Made by a program: the position numbers and the translations under genes
Shown: positions 9,569 through 17,536 of the stretch, in pieces
Position numbering within the stretch: position 1 is the first letter of the stretch
Layout: the number at the start of each line of letters is the position of its first letter
Source: Dolichospermum circinale AWQC310F
GTDB lineage: Bacteria; Cyanobacteriota; Cyanobacteriia; Cyanobacteriales; Nostocaceae
DNA: 38,524 nt
Reading direction: 5' to 3'
NCBI RefSeq assembly: GCF_000426925.1
Contig: NZ_KE384676.1
Location: 1-38,524 of the forward strand
The notes under the pieces: model-generated
Database searches by the model: none
The model's input: the letters and a program-made list of their open reading frames with translations, nothing else
What the model was told of the DNA's origin: nothing

Positions 9569-10054
9569 ATGAAAACTGATACCAATAGATTTTCATGGTT
9601 TGATGTTGCAGATGATATCAAAGAATTATTGATATTAGCCGCAGCCACCTGGGAAAATACAGAAGAATCTACAAAATATATGCAGCAAGCTTTGGCTAAA
9701 ACAGCAGATAATACAGATATTTTAGTCGCAGCTTATAGATATTTTTACTACAAAAATAATTATAGTTTAGCACTGACAACAGCAGAGAAAATAACCGCTA
9801 AAATCAAAGCAGTGGAAAATCTATCTGATAATTGGGAAGAACTTAAACCTATCTTAATCAAACGTCAGGAAGAACCCCAAATCAGATTGTATTTGAATGC
9901 TTATGCTGCTTCTGGTTTGGTATTAGCTAAACTAGGAAAAATAGAGGAAGCAAAGGAAATTAGTAGCAGAATTAAAGGAATTGATGACAAAAATGATTTT
10001 GGTGCTGGTATTCTTCTCGATATTTTAACTCGTCCACCGGAAACTGATGATTAA
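9569..10054 (+). CDS. Helical-repeat (TPR-like) protein, nif-associated neighbourhood
   Basis: A 161-residue soluble protein without signal peptide or membrane segment. It is almost entirely alpha-helical, with TPR-like pairs (for example YMQQALAKTADNTDILVAAY and ASGLVLAKLGKIEEAKEI). I do not recognise a named family. It starts 78 bp after coxC2 and ends 13 bp before the cupin gene, so it is probably co-transcribed with the cupin and the ArsC-fold nitrogenase-associated protein. A scaffold or assembly role is only inference. Confidence 0.8.
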   Translation: MKTDTNRFSWFDVADDIKELLILAAATWENTEESTKYMQQALAKTADNTDILVAAYRYFYYKNNYSLALTTAEKITAKIKAVENLSDNWEELKPILIKRQEEPQIRLYLNAYAASGLVLAKLGKIEEAKEISSRIKGIDDKNDFGAGILLDILTRPPETDD

Positions 10055-10067
10055 ACGTTCATAAATT

Positions 10068-10679
10068 ATGCAAGGTAAAGATTGGTTTGTTGCGGAAAAT
10101 GGAGAATATCAAATTTGTAAATCAGCAAGATCATGGGATTTATTGCAGGATAATTATCGTCTATATCGCTTTTTAACTGACGTGGAAGATGTACTCAATG
10201 ATATTGAAAAACAATCAGCCCAACTTACACAAATAAGAACCCTAGTAAGACGATTAATTGTTAATTCCTATTGGGTACAAAGTCAGTTTTTAAAACCTGA
10301 TGCCAAAACGGGAATTTCTGTTTTATTATTATATGATGAATTAGGATTTCCTTTAACAGTACAAACAGTAACATTTGCACCAGGAACAACTTCCACTATT
10401 CATAGTCATGGCACATGGGGAGTAATTGCAATATTAAAAGGTCAGGAAAAAAACACATTTTGGCGACGTACTGAAAATCCTGACTTCCCTGATAAAATTG
10501 AAAAAACAGGAGAAATAAACTTATTTCCAGGTGACATTATCAGCTTTACATCTGAGACAATACATCATGTTCAAGCAATGGGTGAAGAACCAACAGTAAC
10601 ATTTAATATTTATGGAGAAACAAACCCAAAACAAAGATTTGAATTTGATGTAATTAACCACATTGCTAAAAAATTTTAA
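10068..10679 (+). CDS. Cupin-domain protein (cysteine dioxygenase-like)
   Basis: A 203-residue protein whose central part is a cupin barrel. The metal-binding pattern HSHGTWG...E followed by GDIISFTSETIHHVQ supplies two His, possibly Glu, and a later His, as in cysteine dioxygenase-type mononuclear iron enzymes. The N-terminal 90 residues are helical and unassigned. Substrate cannot be deduced; thiol dioxygenase or simple sensor roles are both possible. 13 bp after the helical-repeat gene and upstream of the nitrogenase-associated gene, which suggests a shared role in micro-oxic N2 fixation. Confidence 0.85.
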   Translation: MQGKDWFVAENGEYQICKSARSWDLLQDNYRLYRFLTDVEDVLNDIEKQSAQLTQIRTLVRRLIVNSYWVQSQFLKPDAKTGISVLLLYDELGFPLTVQTVTFAPGTTSTIHSHGTWGVIAILKGQEKNTFWRRTENPDFPDKIEKTGEINLFPGDIISFTSETIHHVQAMGEEPTVTFNIYGETNPKQRFEFDVINHIAKKF

Positions 10680-10766
10680 AGAATTTTCAAGCTAATGGCA
10701 AAAACAAAAAATGTTATAATTTCGGGATATAGGTGTTAGCTATCAATCAAAAAAAATTATCTTGAA

Positions 10767-10796
10767 TCTGCGTTTATCTGCGTTTATCTGCGTTTA
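10767..10796. repeat. Three tandem TCTGCGTTTA units
   Basis: Three perfect 10-bp units lie in the gap between the cupin and ArsC-fold genes. This is another member of the cyanobacterial CTGCG short-repeat class. No function is assigned. Confidence 0.85.
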
Positions 10797-10829
10797 ATTT
10801 ACATCCAGAAATCAATAGGAGAAATAGCA

Positions 10830-11306
10830 ATGGCCAGAGTAATTTTCTATGAAAAACCAGGCTGTAAAAACAATACCAGACAAAAAGTATTACTCACAGC
10901 CGCAGGTCATGAAGTGGTAGCATATAGTTTATTAACAGAACCTTGGACAGTGGAAAAATTGCGGTCATTTTTTGGCGATCGCCCGGTAATAGAATGGTTT
11001 AATAAAGCCGCACCCAGGGTAAAATCAGGAGAGGTGAATCCTGAAAATATCACCGCTGAAAATGCTTTGATCATGATGCTGAGAGATCCTTTATTAATTC
11101 GTCGTCCTTTGATACAAGTAGGAGACAGAAGAGAAATCGGTTTTGATGTGGAGAAAATTGACACATGGATAGGCTTAAAACCTGTGGATGAATCTTTGCA
11201 ACAAATGAGCGAAAAACTGATGCAGCAAGACCTCCAAGGCTGTGCTAATAAAGATAATCACGACCACCACCATGGTCAAGGTGGTTGTAAAAATCACAAA
11301 CAATAA
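10830..11306 (+). CDS. Nitrogenase-associated ArsC/Spx-fold protein with His-rich tail
   Basis: A 158-residue thioredoxin-like protein of the arsenate-reductase (ArsC/Spx) fold. It matches the nitrogenase-associated branch found in nif regions (NifO-like): FYEKPGCKNNTRQKVLL near the N-terminus with the redox Cys, then RDPLLIRRPLIQVGDRREIGFD. Its biochemical role in N2 fixation is not established. The last 25 residues are a metal-binding-looking tail rich in His and Cys (CANKDNHDHHHGQGGCKNH), possibly for Ni, Mo or Fe. GGAG lies 8 nt upstream of the ATG. Probably the last gene of the run that starts with cox2, followed by a hairpin. Confidence 0.9.
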   Translation: MARVIFYEKPGCKNNTRQKVLLTAAGHEVVAYSLLTEPWTVEKLRSFFGDRPVIEWFNKAAPRVKSGEVNPENITAENALIMMLRDPLLIRRPLIQVGDRREIGFDVEKIDTWIGLKPVDESLQQMSEKLMQQDLQGCANKDNHDHHHGQGGCKNHKQ

Positions 11307-11321
11307 CTAACAATTTTAGTA

Positions 11322-11350
11322 GGGTGTGTTAGCGTCAGCGTAACGCACCC
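11322..11350. terminator. Hairpin repeat GGGTGTGTTA/TAACGCACCC
   Basis: A 10-bp stem with one wobble and a 9-nt loop, 16 bp after the nitrogenase-associated gene. A sister copy lies at 16710-16734. It is placed as a terminator, but it belongs to a widespread cyanobacterial palindromic repeat family. Confidence 0.6.
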
Positions 11351-11472
11351 GTGAACAGTTTATTTTTTAAGTCTATATATTAATAAATATTGGTGCGTTA
11401 TTTAAAAAGATTTTGTTGGGTAACAAAAGAGTTAACCCAACTTACAAAATATTCAGAATTTGGGTGAATTAA

Positions 11473-12414
11473 TTAACTCATTAAATCTTGAAACAGAGCG
11501 GTACTTAAATAACGTTCACCAAAGGAAGGTTGAATCACCACAATTAATTTACCCGCATTTTCTGGGCGTTTACCGACAACAATAGCCGCACATAAAGCCG
11601 CACCAGAAGATATTCCCGATAATAAACCCTCTTCTCTGGCTAATCTACGCCCATACGCTATTGCATCTATATCATCAACTTGCACTATCTCATCAATTAA
11701 GTCTTGACGCAAAACATCAGGAACAAAGCCCGCACCAATACCTTGAATTTTATGAGGACCCGGTTTACCACCTGATAAAATGGGACTGTTGCTAGGTTCT
11801 ACCGCAATAGCTTGAAAACTGGGTTTGCGTTGTTTAATGACTTCTGCAATACCAGTAATTGTACCACCTGTTCCTACCCCAGCAATTAAAATATCAACTT
11901 CTCCGTCCGTATCCGCCCAAATTTCCTCAGCGGTGGTTTCTCTGTGGATTTTCGGATTCGCAGGGTTAGCAAATTGCTGTAACATAAAAGCATGGGGAGT
12001 ATTCGCCACAATTTCCTCTGCTTTATTAATTGCTCCTCGCATTCCTTGAGTTCCTGGTGTTAACTCCAAACTCGCACCATAAGCCCGCAGCATGGCGCGT
12101 CTTTCTTGACTCATGGTTTCGGGCATGGTTAAAATCAATTTGTAGCCCCGCGCGGCTGCTACCATAGCTAACGCAATACCTGTATTACCGGAAGTTGGTT
12201 CAACTAAAACCGTTTTTCCTGGTGAAATTAAACCTTCAGCTTCAGCGGAAAGAATCATACTTACGCCAATTCTATCTTTGACAGAGGCCGCAGGATTCAT
12301 ACTTTCTAATTTGACAACTATCCTGGCCTTCACTCCTTCGGCTTGAGGAATTTTATTTAACTGAATTAATGGAGTTTTTCCAATCAGTTCTGTTACATCT
12401 TTAGCAATTCGCAT
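11473..12414 (-). CDS. cysK: Cysteine synthase A (O-acetylserine sulfhydrylase)
   Basis: A 313-residue PLP enzyme making L-cysteine from O-acetylserine and sulfide. The Schiff-base lysine lies in [11 protein letters not shown], the substrate-binding loop in [12 protein letters not shown], and the phosphate-binding glycine loop in [11 protein letters not shown]. The C-terminal LSGISSGAA is typical. A strong AGGAG precedes the ATG by 8 nt. The length is normal for CysK. It converges on the nitrogenase-associated gene. The neighbouring cupin with cysteine-dioxygenase features invites a sulfur link, but they are on opposite strands. CysM cannot be fully excluded. Confidence 0.95.
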   Translation of the reverse strand: MRIAKDVTELIGKTPLIQLNKIPQAEGVKARIVVKLESMNPAASVKDRIGVSMILSAEAEGLISPGKTVLVEPTSGNTGIALAMVAAARGYKLILTMPETMSQERRAMLRAYGASLELTPGTQGMRGAINKAEEIVANTPHAFMLQQFANPANPKIHRETTAEEIWADTDGEVDILIAGVGTGGTITGIAEVIKQRKPSFQAIAVEPSNSPILSGGKPGPHKIQGIGAGFVPDVLRQDLIDEIVQVDDIDAIAYGRRLAREEGLLSGISSGAALCAAIVVGKRPENAGKLIVVIQPSFGERYLSTALFQDLMS

Positions 12415-13097
12415 TTTTTAACTCCTAAACTTCTAAAGTTTATATATTAAACTATTTTTATCAAGTATTTATCTCATTGAGTATTGGTATTAACCACGCT
12501 TATTCTAGCATAATTTATATCTATTTCACCAAAAATATTAGTAATTATTAAAAACTATTAGAATATCTTAATGTTGTTTCTGAGCTATTTAAGATATCTT
12601 AGGTTTATCTTTGTCATGGAATGCTGTAATTTGAGTACAGTTTGTACTGGGGAATTTTCTTAGCAAAATATCTAAAACTAATAGTCTGTCTTGGTTTGAG
12701 TTTGAGTACAAAATACCCCGTCCCCTTTTTCAAAAATGCTAGTACCCCACTCAATAAATACTAGCACCCCAACCCCAAAAAATATTTTAATTTCTTTTAA
12801 ATGCTTACCAAATCAGGATCACAGAATTTGAGTAATGTCGTAATTATCTTAATAATATTAACTTGAGTCGCTGAAAATTGGGACTAAAAAGGGAACTGAT
12901 ATAAACGATATAGGATTTACGCAGAGATTCCCCTCTACCCCCCGAAGTTCCTCAGATGAAAGTCTGACGAATCAGGGGGGACTTCTTAACTCCTGTATTT
13001 GTCATCAGCATATTTTGAATAAAAAAGGTGCAAAAAATCAACATAATCATAAAAATTTTCTTTCTAGGTAATTAAGTCCTGGTAAGGGAGAATAAAC
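12415..13097. other. Intergenic region with CCCC-rich direct repeats
   Basis: A 683-bp gap between divergent cysK and a membrane-protein gene. Positions 12738-12777 hold two CTAGtACCCC/CTAGcACCCC units spaced about 26 bp, followed by further CCCCA runs. Positions 12928-12982 hold a C-rich/G-rich pair (TACCCCCCG and CAGGGGGGA) flanking a TCAGA-TGAAAG-TCTGA hairpin, which may be a small remnant element. The rest is AT-rich. No credible coding sequence was seen. Confidence 0.5.
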
Positions 13098-13526
13098 ATG
13101 AAAGTGAAATTTTTAAATCTGCTGACTGTAAGTTTAGTAACTTTAGCATTAATTTCTCCAGGGGTAGTAGTATTTGCTATAGTTTGGGGACAACATAAAG
13201 AGTTCGTTAAAACACAGAATTTATCCTGTGAATTGCAGAAAATAAATATAGCATCTCCAGCATTAGTTCCCCAAACAAAAATTATCAATACTCAGTTATC
13301 TTTGGTCAAATCCCCACCATCTGATCACAATTTTCTGCACCAACTAAAAGTTACTGCAAAAAAATATAAATTAGCGACAATTTTGCAATGGTTATTTTTA
13401 GTAACACCCATTTTTATTGGTGTATTAATTATCGCTTATGACAGATATCTTGTCTATCGTGCTGCTGTATTAAAAGAACACATTGCTATGTTAGAAAGAA
13501 TGTGGGAACAAAGCATCGAACAGTAA
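13098..13526 (+). CDS. Small membrane protein, unknown function
   Basis: A 142-residue protein with two predicted transmembrane helices: residues about 7-30 (LLTVSLVTLALISPGVVVFA) and about 92-115 (ATILQWLFLVTPIFIGVLII). The loop between them carries one Cys and is likely outside or lumenal; the C-terminal 25 residues form an amphipathic helix. GGGAG lies 8 nt upstream of the ATG. I do not recognise the family. It precedes two short soluble genes that look co-transcribed. Confidence 0.75.
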   Translation: MKVKFLNLLTVSLVTLALISPGVVVFAIVWGQHKEFVKTQNLSCELQKINIASPALVPQTKIINTQLSLVKSPPSDHNFLHQLKVTAKKYKLATILQWLFLVTPIFIGVLIIAYDRYLVYRAAVLKEHIAMLERMWEQSIEQ

Positions 13527-13563
13527 TTTTTCAACTTAATCATTCACAATAAACTAAATTATC

Positions 13564-13827
13564 ATGACAGACGAACGCCAAACCCAGTATTTTAATTTAA
13601 TTGATGAACTTCTGCAATGTCCTAATGGTCAAGAACCAGAAGTTTTAGAAGCAAAACCAGAATTAATTGACTCTGGTTTAGTGCAATCAATGTTACAAGT
13701 AGCCACAATGTTTGCTCATCAAGGTAATCAAGATGGGGCGCAATTTCTATTTTTTGTTGCTAAACAATTAGCCAAAGAACTAGGTTTATATCCTGAAGTT
13801 TCTGATCAAGTTGTCACTCAGGAGTAA
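13564..13827 (+). CDS. Small soluble protein, unknown function
   Basis: An 87-residue acidic helical protein. The opening (YFNLIDELLQCPNG..EVLEAKPELIDSGLVQ) resembles a short N-terminal module seen at the front of larger cyanobacterial repeat or CHAT proteins, but here it stands alone. Only 2 nt separate its stop from the next ATG, and the next gene's AGGAG lies inside its last codons, so the two are translationally coupled. No function is assigned. Confidence 0.75.
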   Translation: MTDERQTQYFNLIDELLQCPNGQEPEVLEAKPELIDSGLVQSMLQVATMFAHQGNQDGAQFLFFVAKQLAKELGLYPEVSDQVVTQE

Positions 13828-13829
13828 TC

Positions 13830-14141
13830 ATGTTATTGACTGCAACTGATGCTGGAAAAATATCATTAGAATTTCTCTTAGCAGATTGGAATATTGCTGA
13901 TGATTTTAGAGATTGGTTTACAGTATTTAATTCTCGCTTAATGGGTGAGAGTTGGTATATTGTAGAATTGGGTGTAGAGGGATTACCTGATAGATGGTTT
14001 ATGCAGGTCTATGACACAGGAGTTTGTGACCCTAATTATACTTTTATTTCCCCAATTGCTGGTGCAGAAGGATATACAGATTTAAAAAGTCTACCAGATA
14101 TTATTGCTGATGTTTTAGTAGCCGAACGTAATTCTCGATAA
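13830..14141 (+). CDS. Small soluble protein, unknown function
   Basis: A 103-residue soluble, aromatic-rich acidic protein (DWNIADDFRDWFTVF, ESWYIVELGVEGLPDRWFMQVYD). It has no recognisable motif or signal peptide. Translationally coupled to the preceding 87-residue gene through an AGGAG overlapping that gene's end. A palindromic terminator-like repeat follows at once, closing this three-gene unit. Confidence 0.75.
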   Translation: MLLTATDAGKISLEFLLADWNIADDFRDWFTVFNSRLMGESWYIVELGVEGLPDRWFMQVYDTGVCDPNYTFISPIAGAEGYTDLKSLPDIIADVLVAERNSR

Positions 14142-14156
14142 AAATTGGAAATCTTG

Positions 14157-14189
14157 AGATCCTCGACTTATTCAAAAAGTCGGGGATCT
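14157..14189. terminator. Terminator-like palindrome (GATCCCCGACTT family)
   Basis: A 33-nt inverted repeat (AGATCCTCGACTT / AAGTCGGGGATCT) followed on the plus strand by TTATTTTTG, 15 bp after the stop of the unit above. It has the form of an intrinsic terminator and is a copy of the repeat at 2714-2746. Confidence 0.75.
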
Positions 14190-14265
14190 TTATTTTTGTT
14201 ATGCTTAAATGACAATTATATGTTATAATAAATAGAGTTATGGACGCTACAGAAGAATCAGTCAA

Positions 14266-14601
14266 ATGATTACTGAAGACATCCTAGCCCAAGAATTTCT
14301 CAGAGTGGTAGATGACTATTATCCGTCCGTGGGAGAACTTTTAGAAGGCTGCCACGTGAAAGTTATCACTTGCTTTTGGGGACGACCTGCAAAACGGTTT
14401 CAATATATAGGAATTTATTGTCGAGAAGACATAATGCCCTATATTCAAGCCCAAAAACAAATCCTCAGAGAATTAGCTGAAAATATGGGGCTAATTCAAG
14501 TAGTTTGTCTCAATGCTAAACGATTGCTACGTGATCCTATGTCGAAGTTAAAACAGTCTGAACCTCGATTATGGTTGGAGTTGCAATTAGTGGCAGCCTA
14601 A
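14266..14601 (+). CDS. Conserved-looking protein, unknown function
   Basis: A 111-residue soluble mixed alpha/beta protein (VKVITCFWGRPAKRFQYIGIYC in the middle, amphipathic C-terminal half). I do not recognise it. It ends 18 bp before the flavin monooxygenase gene and may form an operon with it and the overlapping 123-residue gene. Confidence 0.7.
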   Translation: MITEDILAQEFLRVVDDYYPSVGELLEGCHVKVITCFWGRPAKRFQYIGIYCREDIMPYIQAQKQILRELAENMGLIQVVCLNAKRLLRDPMSKLKQSEPRLWLELQLVAA

Positions 14602-14619
14602 TCTAATATTTGGTTAACA

Positions 14620-15618
14620 ATGAAAACAGGACTTTTCTGCAATTACGAAAATCATCACCATGATGCTAGACGCACTATCTTTGAACAAGTTTTATTGGTG
14701 AAGGAGGCTGAAAGTTTAGGTTTTGAAGAAGCTTGGGTAACAGAACATCATTTTAATGAGTTCAATCTCAGTCCTTCAATTCTGCTATTATTGGCACATT
14801 TGGCAGGTGTGACTTCGCAAATTCGTCTAGGAACTGCGGCTGTATTATTGCCATTTCACCAACCAATTCGCGTTGCTGAAGATATTGCTACCTTGGATAA
14901 TCTTTGTAGTGGTAGGTTGGCTTTTGGAGTAGCTAAAGGTGGACCTTTTCCCCAGCAAAATAAACATTTTGGTGTGAAAATGCAGGAATCTCGCACCAGA
15001 ATGTTAGAGTCAGTGGCATTGATTCAAAAGCTATTATATGAAACTAACGTATCATTTAATGGCGAATATTATCAATGCGAAAATCTGACGATACAACCCC
15101 AACCACTGCAAAAACCAATTCCTATATATGTTGCTAGTGGTGATGATGATGCAGTTAAATTTGCTGCTGAAAATTCCTTTGGTTTAATGGGGGGTCCGCC
15201 GTTTTCTTTAGCAAGACTAAAGAAGACGGTTAATAAATATCGGGAATTTAATCAAAGTGGTGCAGAAAAGTTCCTGTTAGCGCGGTTCTTTTTTGTGGGT
15301 AAAACTCATGATCAAGCAGTAAATGAAGCATTACCTTTTATTCGTCATTTTAGCAAAGAAATGACGGCTAACTCAACTCAAGTAATGGAAAAAAGTCCTC
15401 AACAACCAGCATTTGATCGGACAAATATTTGTTTTGATGAGGACTATTTGCTGGAAAATTCAATTATCGGTGATGTCAACGGTTGTCGTGACAAAATCAA
15501 GAAATTTCAGGACGAATTAAATCTCAGCACACTAGCGTTAAAACCTTCATCTTTTTCCTTACAGAAAAATCGAGAAAGTTTACAACGCTACAATCAAGAG
15601 GTGCGGAATTATGTCTAA
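14620..15618 (+). CDS. Luciferase-like (LLM class) flavin-dependent monooxygenase
   Basis: A 332-residue TIM-barrel enzyme of the bacterial luciferase-like family, which uses reduced FMN or F420 and O2 to oxidise an organic substrate. Family marks are WVTEHHFNEFNLSPS (residues about 39-53, active-site His region), TAAVLLPFHQPIRVAEDIATLDNLC, and SGRLAFGVAKGGP. The C-terminal QDELNLSTLALKPSSFS is a barrel-end segment. The substrate is not deducible. Its last 8 bp overlap the start of the next gene, indicating coupled translation. Confidence 0.9.
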   Translation: MKTGLFCNYENHHHDARRTIFEQVLLVKEAESLGFEEAWVTEHHFNEFNLSPSILLLLAHLAGVTSQIRLGTAAVLLPFHQPIRVAEDIATLDNLCSGRLAFGVAKGGPFPQQNKHFGVKMQESRTRMLESVALIQKLLYETNVSFNGEYYQCENLTIQPQPLQKPIPIYVASGDDDAVKFAAENSFGLMGGPPFSLARLKKTVNKYREFNQSGAEKFLLARFFFVGKTHDQAVNEALPFIRHFSKEMTANSTQVMEKSPQQPAFDRTNICFDEDYLLENSIIGDVNGCRDKIKKFQDELNLSTLALKPSSFSLQKNRESLQRYNQEVRNYV

Positions 15619-15982
15619 ACTTTCCCTACTTCCTCCCGATGATTTACCTCCGACTAAGGTAACAAAAGAGGATGGAATGCTACATTTAGAGTTGGAACAG
15701 TCTATTGGTAAATGCTTCTTTTATGCGTGCGATCGCATTACCCAAGTATTACTATCTAATTGTCAGTGGTACATGACCACAAATAAGACGACTTTGATGT
15801 TAATTGTAGACTGTCCCGATCTAGTTGCCTATTGGCATATAGTTAGTAATATTCCCCAATTAGGAAATAGGCTGGAAAGATTCACTAAAGATGCCAAAAT
15901 TCGCGTTTATCCTCCTTTTGGCAAGGGATCACCCTTTGAAATTGGAGTGAATGAAATTTCAGCCTATCGAGATTGGTTGTAA
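15611..15982 (+). CDS. Unknown protein coupled to the flavin monooxygenase
   Basis: A 123-residue soluble mostly-beta protein with no motif I can name. Its ATG overlaps the end of the luciferase-like gene by 8 bp, which is the strongest clue: it may be a partner or effector of that enzyme. An internal HIP1 site lies at about 15729. A terminator-like palindrome follows 34 bp downstream. Confidence 0.78.
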   Translation: MSKLSLLPPDDLPPTKVTKEDGMLHLELEQSIGKCFFYACDRITQVLLSNCQWYMTTNKTTLMLIVDCPDLVAYWHIVSNIPQLGNRLERFTKDAKIRVYPPFGKGSPFEIGVNEISAYRDWL

Positions 15983-16016
15983 GTCCTAAATTATATTTTA
16001 ATCCCTAAAATCACCT

Positions 16017-16046
16017 GATCCTCGACTTCTTGAAAAGTCGGGGATT
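16017..16046. terminator. Terminator-like palindrome (GATCCCCGACTT family)
   Basis: An inverted repeat with arms GATCCTCGACTT / AAGTCGGGGATT, 34 bp after the stop of the 123-residue gene. Third good copy of this repeat in the window. Confidence 0.7.
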
Positions 16047-16090
16047 TATCTTCTATCTTGTTATAATCAAATAAATACAATATACCAGCC

Positions 16091-16699
16091 ATGATTAACA
16101 ACATGATTAATAACAAAAAAGAACTATTTGATCGTTGGGCAAATAGTTATGATTGGACATTTCCTTCTTTTATTTATCAAGCAATTCATAAAAGATTACT
16201 TTCCCAAGTTGAATTATCAGCAAATGCCAATGTACTTGATTTAGGTTGTGGAACAGGTAGATTATTAAATAGATTAGCAAATCAGTTTCCAGAAATTACA
16301 GGCACAGGTTTAGATTTATCTCCCCAAATGTTGCGGGTAGCGAGGCAAAATAACCGCCACCGTCCCCGCTTAATTTACCTTGAAGGTAATGCCGAAAATC
16401 TCCCCTTTGTAGAGGGACAATTTGATGCGGTTTTTAATACTATCAGTTTTTTGCATTATCCCCAACCAGACCAAGTTTTAAAAGAAGTAGCAAGGGTACT
16501 TTCTCCTGGTGGTAAATTTTATTTAGTGGACATTACTTTTAATAACTCATCATCATGTCAAATTACACCCCATTCTCCCACAGCAGTTAGATTTTATAGC
16601 CAAAAACAAAGAGAAGAAATGGGGAATAATGCCGGTTTAAATTGTGTAGGTCATTATCCCTTATTAGGGTTTGTATTATTAACTATTTTTCAAAAATAA
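16091..16699 (+). CDS. Class I SAM-dependent methyltransferase
   Basis: A 202-residue Rossmann-fold methyltransferase. Motif I is VLDLGCGTGRLL, motif II is TGLDLSPQML, the adenine-binding acidic region is GNAENLPF, and ARVLSPGGKFYLVD is the post-II strand. The substrate is unknown (UbiE/small-molecule-like). Two in-frame ATGs occur in the repeated opening MINNMINNK; the second (16103) is equally possible. Stands alone, followed by a hairpin repeat. Confidence 0.9.
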   Translation: MINNMINNKKELFDRWANSYDWTFPSFIYQAIHKRLLSQVELSANANVLDLGCGTGRLLNRLANQFPEITGTGLDLSPQMLRVARQNNRHRPRLIYLEGNAENLPFVEGQFDAVFNTISFLHYPQPDQVLKEVARVLSPGGKFYLVDITFNNSSSCQITPHSPTAVRFYSQKQREEMGNNAGLNCVGHYPLLGFVLLTIFQK

Positions 16700-16709
16700 T
16701 CTTCGTAGG

Positions 16710-16734
16710 GTGCGTTAGCGACAGCGTAACGCAC
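16710..16734. terminator. Hairpin repeat GTGCGTTA/TAACGCAC
   Basis: An 8-bp perfect stem with a 9-nt centre, 10 bp after the methyltransferase stop. Second copy of the repeat at 11322-11350. Confidence 0.6.
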
Positions 16735-16777
16735 GATTTTCTTATGTTAGATAGTTAGTAGATTTAATATCACAAGT

Positions 16778-17056
16778 TTAAACTTCCACCTCTTGAACGA
16801 CCTCTAAGGGTAATTCTAATATTTCTACAATTTTTTGATCAGTTAAACCTAATTCCCGTAATTTTTCGATTTTTTCAACTCTCTTTTTATCTAACTTTCT
16901 CTTAGGAGGTTTAGAACCAATATTCATACAACCAATTATATTTTGATTAATACTTTTATCACCTAAAAAAATATTTACATTTCCCTGTCGTTCAAGAACA
17001 GATTTAAGATTTCTTTTATCAACTGGTTCATCGAAAATATTAGATAACATTTGCAA
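16778..17056 (-). pseudogene. C-terminal remnant, possibly Rpn/PD-(D/E)XK transposase-like
   Basis: The 92-codon frame ends with LRELGLTDQKIVEILELPLEVVQ, a coiled helical tail like those at the C-terminus of Rpn-family recombination nucleases and other cyanobacterial PD-(D/E)XK proteins. No catalytic core is present, and upstream the frame gives no recognisable N-terminal domain. I read it as a truncated leftover, though a small stand-alone gene cannot be excluded. Confidence 0.4.
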
Positions 17057-17212
17057 GAGTTCATAACCTACATCCTTCGCGTGACCGGTATAATTTGGTC
17101 AAAGGGATGGCTAATTCTTGAACCTGGTGAGTGTGATATAGCTCTTTCTGGTAATGTCAGAAATATGGAGATTGCTATTACTGGGCAAACCTACCAGGGT
17201 ATGGGGATCTAG
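17047..17212 (+). pseudogene. Short C-terminal gene fragment, unrecognised
   Basis: A plus-strand frame without a start codon reads about 54 residues, including WLILEPGECDIALSGN and MEIAITGQTYQGMGI, then a stop. The composition looks like genuine coding sequence, but nothing upstream continues it. It overlaps the start of the minus-strand remnant next to it. Together they mark a rearranged patch immediately before the toxin-antitoxin and CRISPR island. Confidence 0.35.
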
Positions 17213-17299
17213 TTTCCCTAAATAGCTAATAGAATATATTTACAAAACATCTATTTCTGTTATATAATTAAAGAAAATTTGTAAAATATTGAGAACCTT

Positions 17300-17536
17300 A
17301 TGACTCAGATTACAATTGAAGAAGCTACTCAAAATTTATATAAACTTCTAGAACAAGTCGCTAAAGGTGAGCAATTTATTCTGATGAAAGAAGGCAAAGA
17401 AATTGCTCGTCTTCTTCCTCCCCAACAGGTAAAAAAAGTATTTCCTAGTTTAAACGATTTTAGAAAATCCATAGTTTTAAAAGGAAGTTCAATGAGTACC
17501 ACGATATTAGAAGAAAGAGAGAACGAAAGATATTGA
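17300..17536 (+). CDS. Phd/YefM-type antitoxin
   Basis: A 78-residue antitoxin with the Phd/YefM fold: an N-terminal DNA-binding part (ITIEEATQNLYKLLEQVAKGEQFILMKEGKEIARL) and a flexible C-terminal arm that would wrap the toxin. The stop codon overlaps the toxin's TTG start by 4 bp, the usual coupled arrangement. It probably autoregulates its promoter at 17220-17299. Complete. Confidence 0.9.
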   Translation: MTQITIEEATQNLYKLLEQVAKGEQFILMKEGKEIARLLPPQQVKKVFPSLNDFRKSIVLKGSSMSTTILEERENERY

